This document shows positions 1-7,808 of a stretch of 64,000 nucleotides of DNA, piece by piece (within the stretch, counting starts at the first letter, position 1; every line of letters begins with the position of its first letter). The DNA comes from Streptomyces cyaneus. GTDB lineage: Bacteria > Actinomycetota > Actinomycetes > Streptomycetales > Streptomycetaceae. The notes beneath the pieces were generated by a model. That model was not told the origin of the DNA and ran no database searches. It saw only the letters and a program-made list of their open reading frames with translations. The translations under genes were made by a program, and so were the position numbers. The stretch lies in the NCBI RefSeq assembly GCF_004028635.1, contig NZ_ML138678.1, forward strand, positions 1,302,001 through 1,366,000, given 5' to 3'.

Positions 1-4
1 GAAC

Positions 5-1624
5 GTGAGAGCGGGTACTGAGAACGTGGGAACGAGTGGAGATCACTACTCTTCTCGGGTGCTCTCATACGACGAGTTGACGCCGCCGGAGCGTGAGTTG
101 TGGAACGCGTTTCCCGAAGGGCGCCAGGTCGACCTGCGCCCGGGCGAGGCCGACGGCGACCCTCCCGTGGCAGGCGGGCAGTGGGGACCCGAACGCACCG
201 TACGGGCATCCGTGATCGCGGCACTGCTCCTGGGTGCGAACAGCGGGGAAGCCGGCGCCGTCGCCCGGCTGAGACTGACCGGCGCGCGCGTCACCGGGCC
301 CCTCGATCTCGCCGGAGCGCAGATCGGTCACGCCCTGTGGGTCGCCGGCTGCTGGTTCGACGAACGGATCGACCTCTACGGGGCGTCCACGCAGTCGATC
401 TCGATCGTGGGCAGCCGGGTGCCCGGCCTCGAAGCCGGTACCAGCCGCATCGAGGGGAGCCTGGACCTGCGGAGTTCCCTCGTGGAGAGCACCACGCCCT
501 CGCGCTACCACGGCAGCGTCACCGCCCTGTCGCTCATCAACGCCCGGGTGTCCGGCGCCGTGATCCTCAACGGGGCCCGGATCAACGCGCCCGGCGGTTG
601 GGCCGTGGGTGCCGGTGGCCTGGCCTTGGAGGGGGGCTTCTTCTGCCGGGGCGGCCTGGTCACACGGGGTGAAGTACGGCTCCTGGGAGCGCAGTTGCCG
701 GGTGGGCTCTTCATGAAGGGCGCGCGGCTGGAGAGCCCCGGCCCGCGCGGAGTGGCGCTCGCACTGGACAGCGCGGTGGCGTCGACGCTCGACTTCTCGC
801 AGGGGTTCACCGCGAACGGGACCGTACGGCTGCGCGGCGCCCGGATCTCGGACAACGTGACCTTCGAAGGTGCCGTCCTGAACGGGCCGCCCGACGGCCA
901 CGGCCCCGCCCTGGTGGGGATGCTGATGCAGGCCGTCGACTTCGACTTCCTCCTCGCCCGGCCACCGTCCGGTTCCGTGGACCTGCGAGGCGCGCAGGTG
1001 TCGTACCTCCACGAAGGCGAGCACAGCTGGCCGGAGGTGGTGGAGCTGGACGGCTTCGTCTACGGCTCCATCAAGGTGGCCGACGCGGGCGAGACCGGCG
1101 AGCGACGGGAGGCGGTCGGGCCGCGGGGATCCGTCGCCCACCGCATCGCGTGGATACGGCGGGGGCGGGGCTACAGTCCGCAGCCGTACGAGCAGTTGGC
1201 GAGCTGGTACCGGACGGTCGGCCACGACGACGACGCCCGCCGGGTCCTCCTGGCCAAGCAGCGCCACCGCCGCAGCACCCTGCATCCGGCAGCGCGGGCC
1301 TGGGGTCATCTGCTCGACGCGACCGTCGGCTACGGCTACCGCCCCTGGCTGGCCGGTGTCTGGCTGCTGACGCTGACCCTGCTGGGCGCCCTGGTCTTCG
1401 GTACCCACACCCCGACCCCGGTGAAGCCGGGCGAGGGCGCGCCGTTCGCGCCGCTCGTCTACACGCTCGATCTGCTGATCCCCATCGGTGGCCTGGGCCA
1501 GCGCACCAACTGGTACTGGACGGACGGCGGTGTGCAGGGGCTTGCCTATGCCCTGATCGCCTTCGGCTGGGTGCTGACCACGGCCGTCATCGCGGGCGTG
1601 ACGCGGGCCTTGCAGAAGAGCTGA
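5..1624 (+). CDS. Pentapeptide-like repeat membrane protein
   Basis: A 539-residue protein. Residues about 75-360 are built from short repeats of the type L-x-G-A-x-I/V-x-G-x-L-x-L, which suggests a right-handed beta-helix (pentapeptide-like) fold. A basic linker follows, and two hydrophobic segments near the C-terminus (around PWLAGVWLLTLTLLG and YALIAFGWVLTTAVIAGV) should anchor it in the membrane with the repeat domain in the cytoplasm. Relatives in Streptomyces are often labelled membrane-associated oxidoreductase, but I see no nucleotide-binding or redox motif. The GTG start lies at the window edge, so an upstream start cannot be excluded. It converges on the chitinase gene, with a strong hairpin between them. 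Function unknown. Confidence 0.7.
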   Translation: MRAGTENVGTSGDHYSSRVLSYDELTPPERELWNAFPEGRQVDLRPGEADGDPPVAGGQWGPERTVRASVIAALLLGANSGEAGAVARLRLTGARVTGPLDLAGAQIGHALWVAGCWFDERIDLYGASTQSISIVGSRVPGLEAGTSRIEGSLDLRSSLVESTTPSRYHGSVTALSLINARVSGAVILNGARINAPGGWAVGAGGLALEGGFFCRGGLVTRGEVRLLGAQLPGGLFMKGARLESPGPRGVALALDSAVASTLDFSQGFTANGTVRLRGARISDNVTFEGAVLNGPPDGHGPALVGMLMQAVDFDFLLARPPSGSVDLRGAQVSYLHEGEHSWPEVVELDGFVYGSIKVADAGETGERREAVGPRGSVAHRIAWIRRGRGYSPQPYEQLASWYRTVGHDDDARRVLLAKQRHRRSTLHPAARAWGHLLDATVGYGYRPWLAGVWLLTLTLLGALVFGTHTPTPVKPGEGAPFAPLVYTLDLLIPIGGLGQRTNWYWTDGGVQGLAYALIAFGWVLTTAVIAGVTRALQKS

Positions 1625-1644
1625 ACCCGGGGGGCGACGGTCGT

Positions 1645-1684
1645 GCGCGCCCCGGCCGGATGGGGGAGGCCGGCCGGGGCGCGC
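1645..1684. terminator. Bidirectional hairpin terminator
   Basis: A perfect 14-bp inverted repeat (GCGCGCCCCGGCCG with its complement, 12-nt loop) lies between the convergent membrane-protein and chitinase genes. There is no T-tract, which is usual for Streptomyces terminators. The position suits termination from both sides. Confidence 0.65.
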
Positions 1685-1725
1685 TCCCCCGTGGCATGGG
1701 TGGTCGGTCGGCTGCCTGCCCTTGG

Positions 1726-1774
1726 TTGCCGTAGGCCGCGAGCGCCTTTACTTGCCGTAGGCCGCGAACGCCTT
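1726..1774. repeat. Near-perfect tandem copy of the chitinase 3' end
   Basis: A 23-bp block covering the last codons of the chitinase (1752-1774) recurs 26 bp further downstream of its stop (1726-1748), with one mismatch. Translated past the TAA stop, the copy would again give K-A-x-A-A-Y-G. It looks like a small tandem duplication of the gene's 3' end. Confidence 0.6.
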
Positions 1775-3223
1775 CGAGAACGCGAACTTCTCCTGGAGGA
1801 TCGAGCTGCATGTCGCGTCGGCGGCCGGCTTCTCGCCGCCCGCGCACTGCTTGTCGCGGGTCGCCGACCACATGGACAGCCAGCCGAGGCCCTTGGACTT
1901 GGCGAAGTTCACCAGCTGGGTGGCGTCGTCGACCTTGAAGATCTCCGTGGTGACGTCGTTGACGCCGATCATCGGGGTGACGGCGACCGTCTTCCAGGCC
2001 GCGCTGTCGGAGAGGCCGAGCACGCTCTTGACCTGGGCCTGGGTGGCGGTGGCCGCCTGCTCGGCATAGGTGCCCATGTCGCCGCTGTACGCGGGGCCGT
2101 AGTCCATCGCCATGATGTTGACCGTGTCGATCTTCACGCCGTTCTGCTTGGCGTTGGACAGGAGGTCGACGCCCGGCTGGGTCAGGCCCTCGGGCATGAC
2201 GGGGAGGGTGAAGGAGACGTCCAGGTTCGGGTGCTGCTGCTGGAGCTTGGCTATCGCCTGGGCTCGGCGCGTGTTGGCCGCCGTGTCCGGCAGTGCGCCG
2301 CCCTCGACGTCGAAGTCGACCTTGGTCAGCTTGTACGCGTCCACGACCTTGCCGTACGCCGCCGCCAGCGCGTCCGCCGAGGAGCAGGTCGTCGCCAGCT
2401 CGCTGCCTGCCGCGCCGCCGAAGGAGACACGGACGTCGCCGCCCTTGGCACGCAGGTCACCGATCTGCGCGGCCACCGCGTCGCCGCCGAGGTCCGTGAC
2501 CCCGCCCCACTTCGGGGTGCAGCCGCCGCCGTCGGTGATGAAGGCGAGGTTGTAGTTCTTCACGCCGGTCGCCTCGGCGCTCGCCGCCATGTCGAAGGCC
2601 GGGTAGAGGGAGGTGTCGATGTACGGGGCGAAGCCGGCGGTCGTTCCCGTGCCGGTGCCGGGGGTCTCCGACGGCGTGGCGGTGGGGGTCGCCGACTGGG
2701 TGGGAGTCGCGGTGGGCTTGGAGGTCGCGGTCGGGGTGGGGGTCGGCGTCGGCTTGGGCGGCTGGGTCGGGCGGCCGCTCGGCTCGGGTGTCGCGGTGTC
2801 GTCCGTGGAGCACTTCGCGTCGTCGATCAGACAGCTCGCCGGGGCGCCCGTGCCGTTGACCACGAAGCCGACCGTCACCGACTCACCGGCCGCCAGCCCG
2901 TCCGTGTCCCACTTCGGCGGCGTCACGGTGACATGCTGCCCGCGCACGCTCGACTCGGCGTTCCACAGGGAGCTCAGCTTCGAGCCCGACGGCAGGTCGA
3001 ACTCCAGCGTCCAGTCCTTCTTCGTCTGCCCGCTGTTGTTCGTGACGACGTACTGCGCGGTGTAACCCGTCGACCAGTCACTGGTCTTCGTGTACGCCGC
3101 CCCGATCCCGGCCGCCTGGGCCGTACCGGTGAACACGATGGCGCCACCGCCGACCGCGGCCGCGGCAACGAGACCGCCGATCGCCTTGTACCTGCCGCTG
3201 ATCCTGCGCCGGTGGGTGCTCAT
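1748..3223 (-). CDS. Secreted GH18 chitinase with CBM2 domain
   Basis: A 491-residue extracellular chitinase that hydrolyses beta-1,4-GlcNAc chains. A basic, Tat/Sec-like signal peptide ends near AQA (residue 37). An N-terminal family-2 carbohydrate-binding module (about 38-145, with paired Trp and Cys) follows, then a Pro/Thr-rich linker, then a GH18 barrel of about 285 residues. The catalytic signature is DFDVEGG, matching the DxDxE core with the proton-donor Glu. The ATG at 3223 (MSTHRRR) is preferred over an in-frame start 22 codons upstream because it starts directly at the signal peptide. It is transcribed away from the two-component pair. A DasR/chitinase-type element lies about 140 bp upstream. 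It works with the chitin-active LPMO at the right end of the window. Confidence 0.93.
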   Translation of the reverse strand: MSTHRRRISGRYKAIGGLVAAAAVGGGAIVFTGTAQAAGIGAAYTKTSDWSTGYTAQYVVTNNSGQTKKDWTLEFDLPSGSKLSSLWNAESSVRGQHVTVTPPKWDTDGLAAGESVTVGFVVNGTGAPASCLIDDAKCSTDDTATPEPSGRPTQPPKPTPTPTPTATSKPTATPTQSATPTATPSETPGTGTGTTAGFAPYIDTSLYPAFDMAASAEATGVKNYNLAFITDGGGCTPKWGGVTDLGGDAVAAQIGDLRAKGGDVRVSFGGAAGSELATTCSSADALAAAYGKVVDAYKLTKVDFDVEGGALPDTAANTRRAQAIAKLQQQHPNLDVSFTLPVMPEGLTQPGVDLLSNAKQNGVKIDTVNIMAMDYGPAYSGDMGTYAEQAATATQAQVKSVLGLSDSAAWKTVAVTPMIGVNDVTTEIFKVDDATQLVNFAKSKGLGWLSMWSATRDKQCAGGEKPAADATCSSILQEKFAFSKAFAAYGK

Positions 3224-3330
3224 CGCGTGTCTGCCTTTGCTGTTCGGGGGTGGGGTGCGGCAGCACGCTAGCGACCTCGAATCGGGCAAAGCGCCTGATC
3301 CGGGCGGCTGTTGGGGACCTTAGGGTGCGC

Positions 3331-4749
3331 TTAAGGAAGGGATCGGGGACGGTTAAAGGTAGAGACCAATTTGCCGGGCCGGCGTCTGCGGACCGACCCC
3401 CGATGACCGCGGCGCACGGGTGCCCGCGCGTCCAGCTGGATCCAGATCCGCACCTCGGTCCCACCCAGCACCGACGACCCGATCCGCACGTCCCCGCCCG
3501 TCGACTCCGCGAGGCGCCGCACGATGTCGAGCCCGAGCCCGGTCGAGCCGGCGCTGCCCGAACCCCGCCCGCGCGCCATCGCCGCCACGGGGTCGGAAAT
3601 GCCGGGCCCGGCGTCCGAGACGAGCACGATCACCGCGTCCTCGCCGTTGTGCACGTCGACCGCGAAGGCCGTGCCCTCGGGGGTGTGCCGGAAGACGTTG
3701 CCGAGCAGGGCGTCCAGCGCGGCCGCCAGATCCGCCCGGGCCACGGGTATGCGCACCGGACGGTCCACGCCGGCCACCCGCACCTTGCGGTCCTCGTCCT
3801 CCGCCAGCGCCGACCAGAACGCCATGCGCTCGCGCACCACCTCGGCCGCGTCGCATCCCGCGCCGGGACCGGCCGCCACCGTCTGCGGCTTGGCCTCCCG
3901 GGCCGTACGGATGATGGTGTCGACCTCGCGCTCCAGCTGGGCCACGGCAGTCCGGGTCTGCTCGGCGGCCGGACCGTCTCCGAGCGAGGCCGCGTTCAGC
4001 CGCAGCACGGTCAGCGGCGTGCGCAGGCGGTGGGACAGGTCGGCCGCCAACTCGCGCTCGTTCGCCAGCAGTTGTACGACCTGGTCGGCCATCGAGTTGA
4101 ACGCGACCGCCGCCAGCCGCAGTTCGTTCGGCCCCTCCTCCGGCACCCGGGCGCCCAGCTTGCCCTCCCCCAGTTCGTGCGCGCCCTCGACCAGGCGCTG
4201 CGCGGGCCGCACCATCCGTACGCCCAGCCGGTCGGCGACCGCGACCGACCCGACGATCAGCGCGATGCCGACCCCGGCGAGCACCGCCCAGGCCGTGGTG
4301 AGGCCGTTGGTGACCTCGGAGTCGGGGACGTACACCTCGACGACGGCGATCTCGCCGGAGCTCAGCGCGACCGGCTGGAGCAGCGTGGACCCGCCCGGCA
4401 CCTCGCTGGTCGAGGCGCGGCCCAGCCGCCGTACGGTCGCGATGTCGTCGGCGGCGGCGCGCTGCCGGCCGAGGTCCACGGCGGCCGTGTCACCTGAGGC
4501 CGTGTCACCGGAGGCCGGTATGTGCACGGCCATGCCCGCGTCCGACCCGGCCGAGGCGACGACCCGCTCCAGCTGGTCCCGGTCGGTGGTGATGGACAGC
4601 GCCGGGGCGACGGCCGCGGCCTCCCGCTCGGCGTTGGAGAAGGCGCGGTCGCGGGCCATCTCCCGGATGACGAGTCCGAGCGGGACGGCGAAGGCGACCA
4701 CGACCATGGTGGTGACCGCCAGACAGACCTTGACCAGTGCCCACCTCAT
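3331..4749 (-). CDS. Sensor histidine kinase of a two-component system
   Basis: A 472-residue membrane kinase. An N-terminal transmembrane helix (VCLAVTTMVVVAFAVPLG) is followed by an extracytoplasmic sensor loop of about 130 residues and a second helix near LAGVGIALIVGSVAVA. HAMP, HisKA (DLSHRLRTPL, phospho-accepting His) and HATPase domains follow, with N-box GNVFRHTPEG, G1 box SDAGPGIS and G2 box STGLGLDIV. Its ATG overlaps the response-regulator stop as ATGA, so the two are translationally coupled. The last 25 or so residues are a basic tail outside the usual domain end. The stimulus is unknown; the chitinase gene downstream on the same strand is only a positional hint. Confidence 0.88.
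   Translation of the reverse strand: MRWALVKVCLAVTTMVVVAFAVPLGLVIREMARDRAFSNAEREAAAVAPALSITTDRDQLERVVASAGSDAGMAVHIPASGDTASGDTAAVDLGRQRAAADDIATVRRLGRASTSEVPGGSTLLQPVALSSGEIAVVEVYVPDSEVTNGLTTAWAVLAGVGIALIVGSVAVADRLGVRMVRPAQRLVEGAHELGEGKLGARVPEEGPNELRLAAVAFNSMADQVVQLLANERELAADLSHRLRTPLTVLRLNAASLGDGPAAEQTRTAVAQLEREVDTIIRTAREAKPQTVAAGPGAGCDAAEVVRERMAFWSALAEDEDRKVRVAGVDRPVRIPVARADLAAALDALLGNVFRHTPEGTAFAVDVHNGEDAVIVLVSDAGPGISDPVAAMARGRGSGSAGSTGLGLDIVRRLAESTGGDVRIGSSVLGGTEVRIWIQLDARAPVRRGHRGSVRRRRPGKLVSTFNRPRSLP
3358..3369 (-). promoter_or_regulatory. Degenerate DasR/chitinase-type operator
   Basis: On the minus strand the sequence TGGTCTCTACCT matches 9 of 12 positions of the dre / chitinase repeat core TGGTCTAGACCA. 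It lies 135-146 bp upstream of the chitinase start, inside the 3' end of the histidine-kinase gene. It is weaker than the near-perfect copy before the LPMO gene, so the call is tentative. Confidence 0.35.
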
Positions 4750-5450
4750 AGCGGCGGCTCCCCAACGGGTGGTTCCAGCTTCACGCCGACGCCCCGCAGG
4801 GTGTGCAGATAGCGCGGACTCGCGGCCGTTTCGCCCAGTTTGCGGCGCAGCCAGGACAGATGGACGTCGATGGTCTGGTCGTCGCCGTACGACTGCTGCC
4901 ACACCTCGGCGAGCAGTTCCTTGCGCGGGACGACGACCCCCGGCCGCCCGGCCAGGAAAGCGAGCAGGTCGAACTCGCGGCGGGTGAGGTCCAGGTTCAC
5001 GCCGTCCAACTCGGCCTGGCGGCGCAGTGGATCGACGGTCAGGCCGCCGACGCGGAGCACGCTCGACGGGGCGGCCTCCGCGCTGCCCGACCGGGCCCGG
5101 CGCAGGACGGCGGCCATCCGGGCCGACAGGTGCTCGACCGAGAACGGCTTGGTCAGATAGTCGTCCGCCCCGGCGTTCAGCAGCCGGACGATCTCCGCCT
5201 CGTCGTCCCGTGCCGTGGCGATGATCACCGGCACGTCCGTGATGCCGCGCAGCATCTTCAGAGCCTCGGAGCCGTCCAGGTCGGGCAGTCCGAGGTCCAG
5301 GATCACCACGTCGAAGCGGAAATGGGCGACCTCGCGCAGCGCCTCCAGTGCCGTACCGACGCTGCGCACCGTGTGGGCGGCGTCGGTCAGGTGCCGGATG
5401 AGCGCCGAGCGTACGAACTGGTCGTCCTCGACCACGAGCACACTTGCCAT
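4746..5450 (-). CDS. OmpR-family response regulator
   Basis: A 234-residue transcription factor. The receiver domain has the acidic pair EDD near residue 8, phospho-accepting Asp52 in VILDLGLPD, and the conserved Lys in DYLTKPF. A C-terminal OmpR/PhoB winged helix is marked by LDLTRREFDLLAFLA and the recognition-helix region DQTIDVHLSWLRRKLG. I chose the ATG at 5450 over the upstream GTG at 5459 because MASVLVVEDD begins the receiver fold directly. It is first gene of a pair with the downstream kinase, coupled by ATGA. It is not CutR by sequence. Confidence 0.9.
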   Translation of the reverse strand: MASVLVVEDDQFVRSALIRHLTDAAHTVRSVGTALEALREVAHFRFDVVILDLGLPDLDGSEALKMLRGITDVPVIIATARDDEAEIVRLLNAGADDYLTKPFSVEHLSARMAAVLRRARSGSAEAAPSSVLRVGGLTVDPLRRQAELDGVNLDLTRREFDLLAFLAGRPGVVVPRKELLAEVWQQSYGDDQTIDVHLSWLRRKLGETAASPRYLHTLRGVGVKLEPPVGEPPL

Positions 5451-5596
5451 GCGCCGCACCGTACGCCATGCGAGCGAGCCCGGTCCGGGCCTGTGGACAA
5501 CTCACCGCTTGTGGACAACCGCACCCCTGTGGGCAACTCCACCCCGGCGCACAACCGCGCGACACGCCTGGGACGCGTGCGGCAGTATGGCCCGCG

Positions 5597-6127
5597 ATGC
5601 GCAGAGGACTCGTACACGTACTGGCTTGGTCGCTCGCCACGGGCGCGGCGGTCACGCTGTCGTGGTGGGGTGTCCACACGGTGATGGCGGGCACGGTGTA
5701 CGACCGGCCGCGTGCCCTGCCCATCACGGCGGCCGACGCGACGACCCAGGGGTCGAAGCCACTGGCGTCGTCGACGAACCGGCCGACCCCGTCGAAGGGC
5801 CCCTCGGACCCCTCGACCCCCTCGCCGAAGCCGACCGGGCCCCCCAGCACGCCGCCCCCCTCGAAGGCTCCGCCGAAGAGCACCAGCCCGTCTCCCACCA
5901 CGTCCGGGCAGGTCAAGAGCTACGACACCGACGGCGGCCGCGTGGTCTTCGACATCGGCGAGACCTCCGCGACCCTCGTCTCCGCCACCCCGGGCGCGGG
6001 CTGGTCGATGCAGGTGTGGAAGACGGAGACGTGGATCCGGGTGGAGTTCGGCTCGGGCGCGGACCGGGTCTCGGTGTTCTGCACGTGGCACGACGGGCCG
6101 CCGCGGGTGGAGATCGGGAACTACTGA
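5597..6127 (+). CDS. Secreted or membrane-anchored hypothetical protein
   Basis: A 176-residue protein with an N-terminal hydrophobic helix after MRRG (uncleaved anchor or signal peptide). A Pro/Ser/Thr-rich linker of about 60 residues follows, with repeated K-x-P-P/S-P-S patterns. A small C-terminal domain has conserved-looking Trp residues and one Cys (VSVFCTWHDGP). The linker suggests that the C-terminal domain is displayed across the cell wall. It is divergent from the response-regulator gene, so it could belong to the same signalling locus. I do not recognise the family. The ATG at 5597 starts exactly at the hydrophobic segment. Confidence 0.7.
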   Translation: MRRGLVHVLAWSLATGAAVTLSWWGVHTVMAGTVYDRPRALPITAADATTQGSKPLASSTNRPTPSKGPSDPSTPSPKPTGPPSTPPPSKAPPKSTSPSPTTSGQVKSYDTDGGRVVFDIGETSATLVSATPGAGWSMQVWKTETWIRVEFGSGADRVSVFCTWHDGPPRVEIGNY

Positions 6128-6156
6128 CGTCCCTTGAGCCGGTGCCGGGTCCCGAC

Positions 6157-7026
6157 TCACCTGAAGACGGACGCCGGTGGCGCCGGTGAGGCCACCGCCG
6201 CCGCGTCCGTCACCGGTACGGCACCACCCGTGAAGTCGGTGAGGGACCTGCCGTGTTCGACCCGGCCCGGGTGTGGGTCGGACGCGGCGCGGCGGGTCAG
6301 TTCGGCGACCGGGAGCGGCAGGTCGGCGGCGACGAGGACCGCGTTGCCGAAGCGCTTGCCGCGCAGCACGGTCGGGTCGGCGACCAGTGCCAGCTCGGCG
6401 AACCGGGCGGCAGCGGTGGCGATCTGGCCGCGCAGATGCGCGAGCGGCGGCCCGTCGGCGAGGTTGGCGGCGTACCAGCCACCGGGTTTCAGCGCCCGGC
6501 GGACCTCGTCGAGGAACTCGGCGGAGGTGAGGTGGGCCGGGGTGCGGGCCCCGCTGAAGACGTCGGCGATGACGAGGTCGGCCCAGCCGTCGGGCACCTT
6601 GGTGAGCCCTTCGCGCGCATCGACGGACCGCACCCGGATGCGGGCGTTCCGGTCCAACGGCAGCTCTCGGCGAACCAGTTGGACCAGGGCCGCGTCGCGC
6701 TCGACGACCTGCTGGGTGGAGCGGGGACGGGTGGCGGCGACGTAGCGGGCGAGGGTGAGGGCGCCTCCGCCCAGGTGCACGGCCTGTACGGGTTTGCCGG
6801 GTGGGGCGACGAGGTCGATGACGTGCCCGAGGCGGCGCTGGTACTCGAAGGAGAGGTAGCCGGGGTCGTCGAGATCCACGTGCGACTGCGGGGCTCCGTC
6901 GATCAGCAGCGTCCAGGCCCGCGCGCGGTCCCGGTCGGGTATGAGCTCGGCGAGCCCGCCGTCGACGGTCTCGACGACGGAGGCGACGGCCGCGCCGGAG
7001 CGCCGGGGGTTCCTGGACTTTCCCAC
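6157..7026 (-). CDS. Spermidine synthase-like (class I methyltransferase fold) protein
   Basis: A 289-residue protein of the spermidine/spermine synthase superfamily. It has a Rossmann glycine motif (VHLGGGALTLARYV), an acidic residue at the end of strand 2 (QVVERDAAL), and the motif-IV segment VIADVFSGART followed by LKPGGWYAAN. The aminopropyltransferase Asp is not in its usual context, so true polyamine synthesis is uncertain. Streptomyces relatives are annotated as spermidine-synthase-like or fused MFS proteins; no transporter half is present here. The GTG at 7026 is chosen because a GATAAT-like -10 lies just upstream, hinting at a leaderless mRNA. GTGs at 7053 and 7059 are alternatives. 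Confidence 0.75.
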   Translation of the reverse strand: MGKSRNPRRSGAAVASVVETVDGGLAELIPDRDRARAWTLLIDGAPQSHVDLDDPGYLSFEYQRRLGHVIDLVAPPGKPVQAVHLGGGALTLARYVAATRPRSTQQVVERDAALVQLVRRELPLDRNARIRVRSVDAREGLTKVPDGWADLVIADVFSGARTPAHLTSAEFLDEVRRALKPGGWYAANLADGPPLAHLRGQIATAAARFAELALVADPTVLRGKRFGNAVLVAADLPLPVAELTRRAASDPHPGRVEHGRSLTDFTGGAVPVTDAAAVASPAPPASVFR

Positions 7027-7104
7027 GAGGCCATTATCAGGGGGTACGGGCACTCCCACCCGCTGTCGAGCCGTGCCGTGCGGCAGCGCACCGGCGACCG
7101 CACG

Positions 7105-7542
7105 TCACCGACAGTTGTCGGCCGCCTCGATCAACCGCGCCGCCTCTCCCAGCGCCGCCCGCAGCACTGCGGGATCGGTCGCCAGGTCCGCCTCCCCGGG
7201 CGGCAGGAGCCAGTCCGAGCCCTCGACCGGCGGCTCGGGGTTCAGGTTCAGGCTGAGCCCCCGGCCGTCGGTCTCCGTACAGGTGCTGCCCGGCACGTCC
7301 CAGGCGGCCGCCGTGCCGGGCGGGACCACGAAGCCCAGCGTGTCGCCACCGTCGTCGTGCAGCACGGGCCCCACCCCGTCGCCGGCGCCCCGCCGCAGGA
7401 TGTCGACCGCCTCCAGGCCCTGCCGCGCCGGAACGGTGACCACGTCGCAGCCCACCTCCGGCGGCTCGCTGAACTCTGCTGTCGGCGCATGCCCCGCCGT
7501 CGTCGATGGCGTCCGAGGAACGACGCTCTGGCTGGTCTCCAT
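7105..7542 (-). CDS. Conserved hypothetical protein
   Basis: A 145-residue cytosolic protein with no motif I can assign. The core (CDVVTVPARQGLEAVDIL, then VGPVLHDDGGDTLGFVVPPG and the W-x-V-P-G-S segment) alternates short strands and turns. It resembles the small proteins next to Streptomyces primase/polymerase-like genes, but I cannot support that assignment. The ATG at 7542 follows a GGAGG five bases upstream. A GTG at 7557 preceded by AGGGG is a possible alternative start. Confidence 0.6.
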   Translation of the reverse strand: METSQSVVPRTPSTTAGHAPTAEFSEPPEVGCDVVTVPARQGLEAVDILRRGAGDGVGPVLHDDGGDTLGFVVPPGTAAAWDVPGSTCTETDGRGLSLNLNPEPPVEGSDWLLPPGEADLATDPAVLRAALGEAARLIEAADNCR

Positions 7543-7808
7543 CTCGACCTCCACCACGGAACCCCTTTTGCAGTCCGAAGAGTTCAACGCGGCGCGATGG
7601 CAACGGCTACGGCGGAAGTCAGCCGCAAAGGATGGCAGTTCATGGCAGATCACGTATGAGATATCCGGTTTGTAGCTAAACACTGCGTGGCGACTCCGCT
7701 ACAGCAGGTACGTTCTTGCCCGCCGGAGACAAGGGCACCACACGGATATTCGGTTCAACTCGTCCTCGTTCCGGCATGGTTCGACGGTTCGCACGAGAGG
7801 ACCCGGCC

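Noticed and set aside
65..1408. Long open frame antisense to the first gene
   Set aside because: The high-GC codon bias of the plus-strand gene leaves the antisense frame open; it has no ribosome-binding site and its translation is low-complexity His/Gly/Arg-rich.
3331..5916. An 861-codon minus frame running from upstream of the response regulator through the kinase
   Set aside because: The part beyond 4749 is a shadow of the response-regulator and neighbouring sequence; the kinase ATG at 4749 overlaps the regulator stop.
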